51,276 bases of DNA from Thermoplasmatales archaeon (lineage in GTDB: Archaea > Thermoplasmatota > Thermoplasmata > Thermoplasmatales > Thermoplasmataceae), in assembly GCA_014874365.1 (NCBI GenBank), contig JACWAH010000016.1:1-51276 (forward strand), read 5' to 3'. Under the pieces are notes generated by a model. That model was given only the letters and a program-made list of their open reading frames with translations. It had not been told where the DNA came from and made no database searches. The stretch's first letter is position 1. Every line of letters begins with the position of its first letter. Below, one piece after another: positions 42,005 through 51,213 of this stretch. A program made the position numbers and the translations under genes.

Positions 42005-43132
42005 TCACTCTTCATGTACAGTCCTGCCTTCGCCGATCACCAGTTCTGGAAATCCCTCCATGGAAAAAGGATCGCCTTTCCATACAACCAGGGAAGCTGC
42101 ATATCCCTTTGCAACTGAACCAATATCCCTGGCCTCCAGTATCTCGGCACTTCTTGAGGTCAAGTGTGAAATCGCGTCTGCCTTTGACATCCCAAACCGC
42201 ATGAAGTGCCTGAGAGTCAGGAAAAGGTTACGCTGCAATATCACTGGATGGTCGCTCATCATGCAGAAGTTTACTCCGGATTTCATAACAAACTGCGAAT
42301 TTCTCCAGCTCTCATGCTTAAGTTCAACCTTGTAAGGATGCGAGTCCAATGGACCGTATACCAGTGAGATACCTCTCCTCTTCATTTCCTCGAATGGTTC
42401 TGCACGATATATGTCGAGTCCATGATTTACAACCGCCCTGAAACCAAATTCATCTATAAGGGAGAACAGTACCATTAGATCGTCTTCCCTGTGCAAATGA
42501 ACCATCATTTTCGTTTTTTTCCTGATCAGATCGACGAAAACTCCGGTAACGGGCGTCATTTCTTCAGCGATTTTCTTGTTCTTTTCAACCTGGGATACAA
42601 AATTCCTGGCTCGTATGAAGTGATCCCTCAATAGTCCAACCGCACCCATCCTCGTCGTCGGTCTTTTCCCTTTCCAGTCTTTTACGCTTCTGGGATTGTA
42701 TCCCAATGCAGCTTTAATGCCAACGTCCATGACGTAGGAATCCGCTATGTTCCTGCCAAAGTTCCTGACCAAAATGCCCTTGCCGGCAATGGGATTGCCG
42801 CTTCCCGGGAGAACGGTGGAATATAAAATTCCGTTTTCAACCGATTCCGAAAAGGCCCGATCGTCCATGTATACGCTGTGCAAGGCATTTACAATCGGAT
42901 AAACGGAATCCATTGTTTCATTAGCTTCATCCTCAGCCGATGGCTCTCCTGCTCTTGCCATGCCAATGTGACTGTGCCCGTCTATGAAAGCAGGGGTGAC
43001 TATCCCTTCTCCGATAACCTCTCCTTCGGGTCTTTTTTCGCCCACATATTCTATTTTTTCGTTAAAGCCAACGTATACATTTTTTCTTTCAGACTTGCCG
43101 TCATACAGGGTGGTCGCTTTAATTACCTTCAT
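42005..43132 (-). CDS. Amidohydrolase family protein
   Basis: Metal-dependent hydrolase of 375 residues, imidazolonepropionase/adenine-deaminase-like. The HxH motif is DGHSHIG (His53, His55), further metal ligands are the His in MVHLHRED and in VVNHG, and the Asp of CMMSDHPVIL. The N-terminal and C-terminal beta strands form the small composite barrel (LVVWKGDPFSMEG). The substrate is unknown. ATG 43132 lies about 23 nt behind a CATAAATAC box on the minus strand. Confidence 0.85.
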   Translation of the reverse strand: MKVIKATTLYDGKSERKNVYVGFNEKIEYVGEKRPEGEVIGEGIVTPAFIDGHSHIGMARAGEPSAEDEANETMDSVYPIVNALHSVYMDDRAFSESVENGILYSTVLPGSGNPIAGKGILVRNFGRNIADSYVMDVGIKAALGYNPRSVKDWKGKRPTTRMGAVGLLRDHFIRARNFVSQVEKNKKIAEEMTPVTGVFVDLIRKKTKMMVHLHREDDLMVLFSLIDEFGFRAVVNHGLDIYRAEPFEEMKRRGISLVYGPLDSHPYKVELKHESWRNSQFVMKSGVNFCMMSDHPVILQRNLFLTLRHFMRFGMSKADAISHLTSRSAEILEARDIGSVAKGYAASLVVWKGDPFSMEGFPELVIGEGRTVHEE

Positions 43133-43266
43133 AAGAGGCTAACTTTTGTATTGTATTTATGATTTTTTGTCGTAAGTTTTATGATCGTGATTGCCGGCTT
43201 ATCCTTTCATATTCCCCGTCAGGGGGAAGTTTTACGCGAATTAAGCCTGGGCTGGACCATCCCGAT

Positions 43267-44919
43267 TCAAACAAATTCATTAATCTGTGGGAGCAGGTGC
43301 GTTCTCACTGAGTTCCTGCCACTCTGGATCGCAGTCATTATGTCATATTGTCGTTCCGGTATCAGGGAAATGTCCGGTTTTTCAATCTCCTTTACAAAAA
43401 CTATTCCAGCAGACTCCGCAATTTTGCGATACATAATCTGCCTGTCCCTGTCAAGGCTCGAAAGGCTTCTTTCAGTCATTGTCACACGGGTAGAACCTGA
43501 TAATCTCAACGCTTCGTCATGGTATTTGTAGATGGTGGAATCAATTCCGATCTCTGCTGCAGGTTTGAGTTCCGGGTAAGCAACATCAGGAAGGCAGTAA
43601 ACACCATTCCCGCCTCCGTTTGTATTGAGTTCCACCGTAACCCCATGTTCTTTCAGGACTGTTGCGTAAAATTCCCTTAACTTCGCAACCTCAGCCTTCT
43701 TGTAAGGATCGGAAAACTGGTTTAACTGGCCGCCAAGAGAATCTTCCCTTTCGATAAGGGTAACTTTCAATCCAAGCTTAGCTGAATATAACGCAGCCTC
43801 CATGCCCTTTACGCCTCCACCATATATCTCAATCTCGCCAGAAAGAGGACCCTTCAATACGTCTGTAAAAATTTCAAATCCTGTATCAGTATTCACGGTG
43901 CATCTCACTTCGCCGTAAGAGAGGTTTCTGCATCCCTGGTTGCATCTTATGCATGGCCTGATGTTTCCAGTTTTGCTTGAGTACTTTGCAGGAAAGAAGG
44001 GATCGGCAAGCAGTGCCCTTCCCAAGGAGACAAAATCTGCCTTTGAGAGCACGTTATCCACATCTTCTGGAGTAGTCACTGATCCAACTACCATGGTCGG
44101 GTGTATTGATTTCTTCGGCAGCCTTGATGCTATATGTGCATGGGAATGATAGAATGATGCTGTAGAACCAGGACTGGCGAATCTTCCGGCAGAAAAGTGA
44201 ACGTAGTCGATATTGGCCAGTGTATCTGCTACCTTCAACCCATAATCCGGGCCATATCCGCCTGAATCGTCTTCATACAGGCTCAGCCTGATTCCAAGAT
44301 TTGTATCAATTTCGGATCTTATGGATTCAATAATTTCCTGAGGAAACCTTATCCTATTTTCTATGGAGCCTCCATACCTGTCTTCCCTCTTGTTAAGGGA
44401 AGGAGAAATGAACTCCTGGATCAGGTATCCATGGGCGCCATGAAGTTCAATTCCGTCGAACCCGGATTTTTTGGCAAGAATTGATGCTTTGACGAATCTT
44501 TCTTCAGCTTCAGCGATATCATATTGGGTCATTTCCCTGGGGGTGATTCCATTGTATTCCACAGAGGAAGGGGCAAAGTTTTTTTCAGCATTAAGGGACT
44601 GCAATGCTTTTCCTCCCGAGTGCACAAGCTGGACAAACACCGGGGTCCCGAAACTGTGAATTCTCTCCGTAAGCCTGCTGAGCTTTGGAAGGAACATTTC
44701 CGAATGCATTCCCATCTCGTTTCTTGATCCCCTGCTGTTCAACCCGTCAATATAGGTGTACTCAGTAAGTATTAAGCCAATTCCGCCCAGCGCACGTCTT
44801 GCAAGGTACTCAATGTGGGCTTCGTTCGTCGAACCATCGGGATTTGCCAGATTTGAAATCATTGGGGCCATTACAAGCCGGTTTCGCAGGGTCAGGTTTC
44901 CTATACGCGGCATTTCCAT
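43267..44919 (-). CDS. 2,4-dienoyl-CoA reductase/Old Yellow Enzyme-family flavoprotein
   Basis: N-terminal FMN TIM barrel (residues 1-325: NRLVMAPMISNLA, GFDGIELHGAHGYLIQEF, YGGSIENRIRFP) followed by an iron-sulfur motif CIRCNQGC...VRC and a C-terminal FAD/NAD part with IYGGGVKGMEAALYSAKLG and VTLIEREDSLGGQL. Enzymes of this build usually have about 640-670 residues; at 550 the C-terminal nucleotide-binding portion is shortened, so a different electron donor or a single pyridine-nucleotide domain is possible. The substrate is unsaturated enoyl or dienoyl compounds by family. Confidence 0.85.
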   Translation of the reverse strand: MEMPRIGNLTLRNRLVMAPMISNLANPDGSTNEAHIEYLARRALGGIGLILTEYTYIDGLNSRGSRNEMGMHSEMFLPKLSRLTERIHSFGTPVFVQLVHSGGKALQSLNAEKNFAPSSVEYNGITPREMTQYDIAEAEERFVKASILAKKSGFDGIELHGAHGYLIQEFISPSLNKREDRYGGSIENRIRFPQEIIESIRSEIDTNLGIRLSLYEDDSGGYGPDYGLKVADTLANIDYVHFSAGRFASPGSTASFYHSHAHIASRLPKKSIHPTMVVGSVTTPEDVDNVLSKADFVSLGRALLADPFFPAKYSSKTGNIRPCIRCNQGCRNLSYGEVRCTVNTDTGFEIFTDVLKGPLSGEIEIYGGGVKGMEAALYSAKLGLKVTLIEREDSLGGQLNQFSDPYKKAEVAKLREFYATVLKEHGVTVELNTNGGGNGVYCLPDVAYPELKPAAEIGIDSTIYKYHDEALRLSGSTRVTMTERSLSSLDRDRQIMYRKIAESAGIVFVKEIEKPDISLIPERQYDIMTAIQSGRNSVRTHLLPQINEFV

Positions 44920-44950
44920 TTTGCTTTCCTTCTGATATTAAATATTACGA

Positions 44951-45724
44951 TTATTCGGTAGTGATCCTGATGAGCATGGGGCCTCTTGGTCTTTCCCTGT
45001 TCATTGAACATCTAATGTTGAGTATCACCGTCTTCTGGGCAGGGACCTCTAAAGGAATTGCAGGCGAAAGGCCTGTAATAGAGACCAGACCTTCCTCTGC
45101 CGTTACGTTAGTTACAGTATGATCGGAAAAACTCTCTGAGTTCTTGAGCCTAATCTTTTCGTCAAAAACAATTGATTCCCTGTTCTTGGATATTATGCTC
45201 CTCTTGGCGGTAACCACCCCTATTTTTGTAATTCCTTCCCTGGATACGCCTCTGGTTATGAGGTTCCTTAATGGTCGGAATAACACGTCTGGAACAAATT
45301 CAAGCGGTGGCCTCCTCCCGTCCGAAGAGATCATCTCGTATCTGACTGCACTGACCCGGTTTATTTTCACGTCGCTGTTAATCTTGATGCCCAGTCCCAG
45401 GTTAGCGGCAATGCAAAAGATAATAAAAATATAGAAGAGGATTGGAAAAAGGCCATTGATGACTAAATTCAGGAAGAAGAGTATGAATGCAGAGAATATT
45501 ATTGCAACTGCCGCAGACAATATCTTGGCTGAATCGAGGCCAAGGAAGGTATGCATAACTCTTGCATTTTCCGGTGTCTTGATCTGGGTTATATCATCCT
45601 CCACATTGAGTTTCCTCAACTCTTTACCGCCATAAACGGTATGGACTGTGGACAGAATCAGTGTAATGGTCAGGGAAACAGTATAGATCAGTGTACCTAT
45701 CACCAGGAATTGATTGGAAAGCAC
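44951..45724 (-). CDS. Membrane protein of unknown function
   Basis: 257 residues: a first helix (LIYTVSLTITLILSTVH), a charged loop, two hydrophobic helices (AAVAIIFSAFILFFLNLVI and ILFYIFIIFCIAANLGLGI), then a 120-residue soluble C-terminal domain of beta character. No family recognised. It is separated from the flavoprotein gene by 31 nt and could share its transcript. Upstream lies the strong hairpin at 45757-45788. Confidence 0.6.
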   Translation of the reverse strand: MLSNQFLVIGTLIYTVSLTITLILSTVHTVYGGKELRKLNVEDDITQIKTPENARVMHTFLGLDSAKILSAAVAIIFSAFILFFLNLVINGLFPILFYIFIIFCIAANLGLGIKINSDVKINRVSAVRYEMISSDGRRPPLEFVPDVLFRPLRNLITRGVSREGITKIGVVTAKRSIISKNRESIVFDEKIRLKNSESFSDHTVTNVTAEEGLVSITGLSPAIPLEVPAQKTVILNIRCSMNRERPRGPMLIRITTE

Positions 45725-45756
45725 GAGAGAATATCATGCATGAGTAAAAAAACCTA

Positions 45757-45788
45757 ATGCAGCCTGATCCGTATCAGGCAAGCTGCAT
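45757..45788 (+). ncRNA. Strong stem-loop, terminator-like or small RNA
   Basis: ATGCAG pairs with CTGCAT and, inside, CCTGAT pairs with ATCAGG around CCGT, giving a two-part stem with a CAAG bulge. A pyrimidine run ending in TTTTTT follows at about 45798. It lies in the space between two divergent genes, where a terminator would have no upstream gene on this strand, so a small RNA is possible. Confidence 0.4.
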
Positions 45789-45890
45789 CCTTTCCTGTTT
45801 TTTACTTTCGCTTCATAAGACCGGTATACCGTTGTTATAGGGATCATTTATATTGTTCTTTAAATAACAAATTTAGATTCCGAAGTTGCC

Positions 45891-46688
45891 ATGAGTTTGA
45901 GGAGAGAACAGATACTTTCTCTGGAATCCAAAGCTGGAATTTCCAAAATTGTAATCCAGGATGCACTTACAAAATACCTCAGGCCCGCCATAGTGTTAGA
46001 TGGCAGCAAAGAAGGTATTGCGGTGACACACCTTGTTAAGAGCGTTGTGGAGTCCATCGCCAGAAAAATGCCCCCCGCCATATTCGTGGATCACGGAGAT
46101 CACTTCCCGGAGACTCCAGGATTTTTGGGGAAAATAGCGAAAGACTGGAATTTCAATCTCATAACAGCAAGAAACGATAATGCACTTGACAATGCGAAAA
46201 ACGACATAATTTTTGTTTCATCACTCAACAAAGAAAACAGGAAGGAAATCCATCTTCTTGGATTTTCAGGCGAATTCTTCCAGAGTTCATCGGAATCAGA
46301 TGTGCGAAATCATCTCCTCAAAAGGGTAGCGTTGATTTCCGCCATAAAGAGGTACAGATTTGATTCCATTATTACAGGGATCAGGTGGGATTCCGGGCCA
46401 GAGGCTGGCGACGAGCTTTTTATTTCAGACAAGGGGACCCATGTTCAGGTATCCCCAATTCTCCCCTTCCTGGAAAGCGATGTATGGCAATATACGTTGC
46501 AGCTTAACCTTCCAATACATCCAAGGTATGCGCAGGGGTATCCTTCTATTGAGGGAATTCATTCGTCCCAGAAAGTCTCGGACATCCCTGCCTGGGAGCA
46601 GAAAACCGGGTCAGCGGGCAAGAGTGACATGCAAACCCAGAACAGGGAAGCTATGGCGGAAAAACTCAGGGCTCTGGGGTATTCGTGA
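45891..46688 (+). CDS. PAPS reductase/CysD superfamily protein without cysteines
   Basis: 265 residues. The ATP-pyrophosphatase fold is recognisable from AIFVDHGDHFPETPGF, the RYRFDSIITGIRWDSGPEAG stretch and the end VSPILPFLESDVWQY...LPIHPRYAQGYPSI. The N-terminal nucleotide loop normally SGGKDS is VLDGSKEG, and no cysteine is present in the whole protein, so it cannot work like a thiol-dependent PAPS reductase; a sulfurylase-like or transferase role is more likely. ATG 45891 lies about 27 nt behind tttaaata. Its stop overlaps the GTG of the sulfatase-like gene. Confidence 0.65.
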   Translation: MSLRREQILSLESKAGISKIVIQDALTKYLRPAIVLDGSKEGIAVTHLVKSVVESIARKMPPAIFVDHGDHFPETPGFLGKIAKDWNFNLITARNDNALDNAKNDIIFVSSLNKENRKEIHLLGFSGEFFQSSSESDVRNHLLKRVALISAIKRYRFDSIITGIRWDSGPEAGDELFISDKGTHVQVSPILPFLESDVWQYTLQLNLPIHPRYAQGYPSIEGIHSSQKVSDIPAWEQKTGSAGKSDMQTQNREAMAEKLRALGYS

Positions 46689-48079
46689 ACGAAACACCAA
46701 ATTTTATGGTCATCGTAATCGATACCTTGAGAGCAGATACCCTGATGAATAACCTGGAAAAATTGCCAAGCTTCCAGTACCTCTTAAAAGAATCCACCTT
46801 ATTCCAGAATGCTATTTCGCCATCCTCGTGGACTTTGCCGTCACATGCCTCCATCTTCTCTGGGTTGTATCCCTCTGAACATGGCATGCATTTCAGGTAC
46901 GACGATGATGAATATTTCAGGGCAATATCGAGTTTCCCAACAGGAACGCAACCAATACAGGAAAAACTCAAGCTTCAGGGGTACGACACCGTTGCAGTTG
47001 GCGGTAACCCATTACTCAGTAGCGGCACTGCATTTGAGAGGGGTTTTCGTCACAATGAGGTTGTTGGTCCATGGGCAATTCTGGAATATTATGAGAAGAA
47101 GATTAAGGCAGCTGCCGGGAATGTGCAGGATCTTCCATGGGATGACATATACTATTCATCGAGGGGCCAGTTCCTGAAGAGGCTGTTGCTTTTTGGAAAG
47201 GAAATTGGTCCCAGGAGGACTGCCGAAATCATTGGTCTTCTCTCAAGGCTAAGGAAAACGCTGGGTTCGCTTGGCTTTCCGGTACTCAAGGGATCGGAGC
47301 AGGTCATCAACATGTTCTCATCCATGAAGTTGAAAGCCCCATTCTTCGCATTCCTGAACATGATGGAAATACACGAGCCTTACGGAATACTTCCAAACGA
47401 GTTTCCGTTTCTGGAACGGGACTCCCTCAAGAGCATCGCTTCTGGCCAGTCCTACTTTCAGGAGAGATACGATTCAATCCTCAGGAAATTCCGGATGCAA
47501 TTGGTAAGTGAACTTACCATTTTAGATGGATATCTGGGTAGCATCATAAAGCACCTGAAAAAAATTGATGCCTATAATAAGACAACGATTGTTGTCACCT
47601 CAGATCACGGGCAGTCTCTGGGCGAGGACGGTTTTGTTGGACATAAATACCTCCTGAACGATGCATTGGTTCATGTTCCACTCATTATAAAAGACGGAAA
47701 AGCGTCTCAGGGAACTGAGAATAAGCTGGTTAGCCTTGTTGACATAAACGAGTACCTAAATTCACAGGCTTTGGGAGAATCCACGCAATTCCCAGGCAGG
47801 GAGTACGTTTTCGCTGAAGCCTTTGGGCTCAACAATTCCTTGTGGAAATCAATCATGGGAGAACTTTCCACCAAATTTATGCCAGAAATAAGGAAGAGAA
47901 TCTGGTCACGCGACGGTTTCAGCCTCACCCTGAACGGAACCAGCGGCAGGATTGAGGAATTCGCAAATGGCAGCAAAAAGCTGGATGCCCAGAGCAACAG
48001 CTCAATAAGGGATCAAATGCTCAGGGAAATGGAGATTTTCGTTGGGAATGGGCAATTCAAGGGCCCTTCCAGGTCCTGA
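46685..48079 (+). CDS. Alkaline phosphatase/sulfatase-superfamily hydrolase
   Basis: 464 residues. The N-terminal metal site is VIVIDTLRADTL; the nucleophile segment SPSSWTLPSHASIFSGLYPS has Thr where formylglycine sulfatases have Cys or Ser (C/S-x-P-S-R), and His for the Arg; the second metal site is VTSDHGQSLGEDGFVGHKYLL. A phosphodiesterase or phosphotransferase role is therefore as likely as a sulfatase. No signal peptide. GTG 46685 overlaps the preceding stop by 4 nt, so this and the PAPS-reductase-superfamily protein are co-translated. Confidence 0.78.
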   Translation: MNETPNFMVIVIDTLRADTLMNNLEKLPSFQYLLKESTLFQNAISPSSWTLPSHASIFSGLYPSEHGMHFRYDDDEYFRAISSFPTGTQPIQEKLKLQGYDTVAVGGNPLLSSGTAFERGFRHNEVVGPWAILEYYEKKIKAAAGNVQDLPWDDIYYSSRGQFLKRLLLFGKEIGPRRTAEIIGLLSRLRKTLGSLGFPVLKGSEQVINMFSSMKLKAPFFAFLNMMEIHEPYGILPNEFPFLERDSLKSIASGQSYFQERYDSILRKFRMQLVSELTILDGYLGSIIKHLKKIDAYNKTTIVVTSDHGQSLGEDGFVGHKYLLNDALVHVPLIIKDGKASQGTENKLVSLVDINEYLNSQALGESTQFPGREYVFAEAFGLNNSLWKSIMGELSTKFMPEIRKRIWSRDGFSLTLNGTSGRIEEFANGSKKLDAQSNSSIRDQMLREMEIFVGNGQFKGPSRS

Positions 48080-48138
48080 GCTCCACGATCTTGAAATCAG
48101 GATAACCCATGTCCAGTGAGAATTCCAGAATTAAAGGC

Positions 48139-48145
48139 TTTATAT
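48139..48145 (+). promoter_or_regulatory. TATA box of the GRAM-like gene
   Basis: tttatat is centred 24 nt before ATG 48166, consistent with a leaderless transcript. Confidence 0.5.
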
Positions 48146-48165
48146 CCTGAGAACATCGGTTATCA

Positions 48166-48816
48166 ATGCCAATATACCAAGTGGGAGAACATGAACTGCT
48201 GGCCGAGTCTTCCAGCATGATAACTGGAATTGATGAGCAATTAGAGGGTAAACTCTTCCTCACCGACAAGAGATTAATTTTTGAGAAGCATGGAAAAAAG
48301 AGTCTTCTTAGGGCGTCCCCCGGGCAAACGGTGATCGATCTCTATCTCTATGAAATAAAAAACGTATACGGGGCTGTTCCCAAGTTGAGGATTTTTACGA
48401 CCAAAACTCTCACGGTGGAATATCTTAGTGAAGGTGAAATCCAGAGTGTCAAGTTTGCACTAAGAAACCCGGATGAATGGGAATCTGACATCAGGAAATT
48501 TGCCTCGGATCTCAAGAAACTGCATGAAGATGAACAGAGGAGGACTGATGAAGACATGCACAGGAGGAGTGTTGAAATGGCAAGAGCCAAGGCAGGCACC
48601 ACAAACGTTGGCGTAATGAACGTTCGCCCCGAAGGGACGACAATGAAGAAAAAAGAAACGGTCGTTGATGCCGAGGGTGCTGAAACACTATTACCACAAA
48701 GAGCTCCAACCACCGACGTAGTGGAATATGATGGCAACTGCATTGAATGTGGAGGGCCACTTCCTTTTGGATCTAAATTCTGCCCTTCCTGCGGATTAAA
48801 GGTCACAAAGAAGTAA
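48166..48816 (+). CDS. GRAM/PH-like domain protein with C-terminal zinc ribbon
   Basis: 216 residues. Residues 1-95 resemble a bacterial PH/GRAM domain (EHELLAESSSMITG, EGKLFLTDKRLIFEKHGKK, LYLYEIKNV), residues 105-145 are charged and probably coiled coil (KLHEDEQRRTDEDMHRRS), and the end is a zinc ribbon CIECGGPLPFGSKFCPSCG. Such proteins may sense membranes or partners; function unknown. It is followed after 1 nt by the CinA-type gene, indicating an operon. Confidence 0.65.
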   Translation: MPIYQVGEHELLAESSSMITGIDEQLEGKLFLTDKRLIFEKHGKKSLLRASPGQTVIDLYLYEIKNVYGAVPKLRIFTTKTLTVEYLSEGEIQSVKFALRNPDEWESDIRKFASDLKKLHEDEQRRTDEDMHRRSVEMARAKAGTTNVGVMNVRPEGTTMKKKETVVDAEGAETLLPQRAPTTDVVEYDGNCIECGGPLPFGSKFCPSCGLKVTKK

Positions 48817-48817
48817 C

Positions 48818-49618
48818 ATGGCCACCATATCTATTCTTTCAATAGGTAATGAATTGCTGAAAGGCAGTACGGTAAACACCAATATGGCGTTCATTGCCAA
48901 GGAGGCCACGTCGAGAGGGCACAAGGTTGTCATGGCGATGGAAGTGCTGGACAGGGCTGATGAAATTTGCCAGGCATTGAACTATTCACTATCTAAAACT
49001 GAGTGTGTTATCACAACCGGCGGCCTGGGGCCAACATTTGACGATATGACCACCAGATCGATAGCTGGTTGTTTTGGTCTTTCTTATGGAATAAATGATG
49101 AGGCGCTTGCCCTGGTAAAGAGCAAATTGCCAATGAACATGGAACTCTCAGAATCCAGGTTGAAGATGGCTTATCTTCCCGAAACATCCACCCCAATACA
49201 GAACCCGGTTGGAACTGCTCCGGGCATGTTCCTGAAGCGGGGAAACAAAGTAATACTGAGTTTTCCGGGAGTTCCAAGAGAGATGGAATCAATGGTGGTG
49301 TCCTCCTTTGATCTCATTCCAAAGTCCAACCATTCATATTACCAGAAGAGTGTTTATATTTCCGGTGTTTACGAGAGCCTCTTCTCCCCTGTTGTAGATA
49401 GATTGATGAAGTATTATTCCGGAAAAATATACATTAAGAGCCATCCACGAGGAAACGGAAAAATAAGCATGCTTGAACTAGATGTCTCCTCGTATTCAGA
49501 ATCTCCGCAGGAGGCATCCTCCCTCGTCGAAAAGGCCATAAGTGATATCAAGGAAATTGCAGTCCAGATGGGGGCAGAAGTCCTCTCTGATCAGGAAATC
49601 CCCAGGAGCTCGGAGTAG
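48818..49618 (+). CDS. CinA-type MoCF-domain protein
   Basis: 266 residues, only the N-terminal molybdopterin-binding-fold half of CinA, without the NMN deamidase domain. Motifs: SIGNELLKGSTVNTN, TTGGLGPTFDDMT and FPGVPREME. In other organisms this domain hydrolyses ADP-ribose or related dinucleotides or is linked to pyridine nucleotide repair. It converges with the 49591 gene, with the last 28 nt overlapping. Confidence 0.85.
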   Translation: MATISILSIGNELLKGSTVNTNMAFIAKEATSRGHKVVMAMEVLDRADEICQALNYSLSKTECVITTGGLGPTFDDMTTRSIAGCFGLSYGINDEALALVKSKLPMNMELSESRLKMAYLPETSTPIQNPVGTAPGMFLKRGNKVILSFPGVPREMESMVVSSFDLIPKSNHSYYQKSVYISGVYESLFSPVVDRLMKYYSGKIYIKSHPRGNGKISMLELDVSSYSESPQEASSLVEKAISDIKEIAVQMGAEVLSDQEIPRSSE

Positions 49619-50772
49619 TCATCCGCATCTTTTCCCAGCATCTGTAATCTCTCTTTTATGTAGTCCTTTGTGACGTCAATTGGCGGTGATCCTGAATTCC
49701 TGGTTCCATCTCCCTTCACATGCATACAATGATAGATTGAGGCGCACGCTTTAAGGAAAGTCGGGGCGTCCAGAGTAGCAATAATATCTGTTTCCAGTGC
49801 AACAAGAGATACCAGCCTGGCTTTGTAGGTGACAAGCATCCTCAGCGAGTCTGTTATAATCTTTGATATTTCCTTAAGCGACGCGGCGTCCACGTTATTA
49901 GCCAGTACGGAATTTGCCATCAAGTCAATTTCCTGGGCCTCATCCTTGTAGGTCAACCCAAGGACAGAACTCTCGGAATTGTCAGAGTAAGAAATAATAA
50001 AGTCAGATTTAGTCTCGTCTATTGAAAGAGTTATTTTTGCATTGCTGTCGCGCATCTCCACCGACGATACGTAATACTTATCCATCTTTTCGAAATTAAT
50101 AACCGCCTCCTTGGAAGCCCATCCTACAGCACTGCCTATCGGTAATTTCAGCCCCTTTTTCAGGTCCCCCGAGCGCAGTATCTTGGCGAAGAGTTCAACG
50201 GCGGAAGTCTTGAGTGAAAACTCAAAATTTACTGATGCATCATCTCTGCCCAGCATCTTCCAAAGCATGCGGGCACCCTTCTCGCAAATTTTGCGATCTA
50301 TGTGCCCTTCATAAATAGCCCTGCCCTCGTAATGCCCTTCATTCCATTTCAGGGAAATTCTTGTAAGGCTGAACAGGTCTGGATCTAGAGCCAGGTATGA
50401 TTCTATTGCTTTTATCAGCGATTCCTTCTCAAGCTGGATGGTCTTTTCTGCTTCAATCAGCCTGTTGCCAATCTCTTCACTTTTCCTTTTTTTATATTGG
50501 TCCAGGATAGTCTTTGTAAAATCGAGTAGCCTGGCTTGCGTATCCTTGAAATCACTTCTCGATCCATCTTTCGAGAAATCGGAAAGCACTCCATTGATCC
50601 TGTCAAAGAGAGTATCCACAACTAAATTTCCCGCTGCGATTCCTGTTTGTATCTTTTCCAGGTTAGAGGCAAGTTCCTTGAGCTTAACCGATGAATACGA
50701 GGCGGCTACAGGCAGGTTAAGTATCATCTTCAGTGCCGAAGGACCTCCTGCTTTTGGACCAGGTTCGACCAT
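49591..50772 (-). CDS. Protein of unknown function with coiled-coil segment
   Basis: 393 residues, soluble. Residues 25-125 are helical and charged (EEIGNRLIEAEKTIQLEK), followed by a mixed alpha-beta region with SLKWNEGHYEGRAIYEG and a C-terminal helical part. No motif known to me. The start ATG 50772 is preceded by a plausible AT-poor stretch without a clear promoter. Its end overlaps the CinA-type gene by 28 nt on the opposite strand. Confidence 0.55.
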   Translation of the reverse strand: MVEPGPKAGGPSALKMILNLPVAASYSSVKLKELASNLEKIQTGIAAGNLVVDTLFDRINGVLSDFSKDGSRSDFKDTQARLLDFTKTILDQYKKRKSEEIGNRLIEAEKTIQLEKESLIKAIESYLALDPDLFSLTRISLKWNEGHYEGRAIYEGHIDRKICEKGARMLWKMLGRDDASVNFEFSLKTSAVELFAKILRSGDLKKGLKLPIGSAVGWASKEAVINFEKMDKYYVSSVEMRDSNAKITLSIDETKSDFIISYSDNSESSVLGLTYKDEAQEIDLMANSVLANNVDAASLKEISKIITDSLRMLVTYKARLVSLVALETDIIATLDAPTFLKACASIYHCMHVKGDGTRNSGSPPIDVTKDYIKERLQMLGKDADDYSELLGIS

Positions 50773-50824
50773 TGTGGATGGGATAGCTCAATCACTATTT
50801 ATTGGCAGCGGATCGATTATCGTC

Positions 50825-50834
50825 AAAAAAAAAA
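50825..50834 (-). terminator. Poly-T terminator of the 50860 gene
   Basis: Ten consecutive T on the minus strand, about 25 nt behind the stop of the 86-residue gene. Archaeal RNA polymerase terminates at such T-runs without a hairpin. Confidence 0.5.
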
Positions 50835-50859
50835 TGGGTTTTAAAGGGATCTGGAGCGA

Positions 50860-51120
50860 TTAAAATATCTTTTTCGTTTCAAGTATCCGATTCTTGGTTG
50901 GAGGATTTACTTTGTCCAGCAGACCCTTGAGTTCGCCGACGCTTGGGCATTCCCAGTTGCAGACCGCTCTTCTCTCGCCATTTATAACGTTGACTGACTT
51001 CAGGGAAAACCCGCTGGGCAATTTGCCGCCTTTTTGCATATCGACAATGCTGCCTACTACAGAAAACACTTTCTCCTGGTCTCTTTCTTTCCATTCATGT
51101 TCCACTATTGCGTTTACCAT
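50860..51120 (-). CDS. Small protein with DUF3303-like build
   Basis: 86 residues beginning MVNAIVEHEWKERDQEKV and containing VNVINGERRAVCNWECPSVG; two strands, helix, strand, helix typical of ferredoxin-like small proteins. Function unknown. An insertion-sequence-like end (51142-51180) lies 20 bp before its start, where its promoter would be expected. Confidence 0.6.
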   Translation of the reverse strand: MVNAIVEHEWKERDQEKVFSVVGSIVDMQKGGKLPSGFSLKSVNVINGERRAVCNWECPSVGELKGLLDKVNPPTKNRILETKKIF

Positions 51121-51141
51121 TCTTGTGACCTCTACTGAGAA

Positions 51142-51180
51142 TTCCGAAAAACCTCCCTCTGATCACCTTACCGGTAACAG
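51142..51180 (+). repeat. Insertion-sequence left end, copy B
   Basis: Counterpart of 9913-9949: CCGAAAAACCTCCC, TGATCA and CCGGTAACA are identical and in the same order. A possible gene start follows 34 nt later, so a longer element may lie to the right of the window. Confidence 0.6.
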
Positions 51181-51213
51181 TAAGATTTATTCATGAACCT
51201 GCCATGTTAATGT

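Noticed and set aside
43181-43531. 116-residue plus-strand frame
   Set aside because: Mostly antisense to the end of the flavoprotein gene and without family signal.
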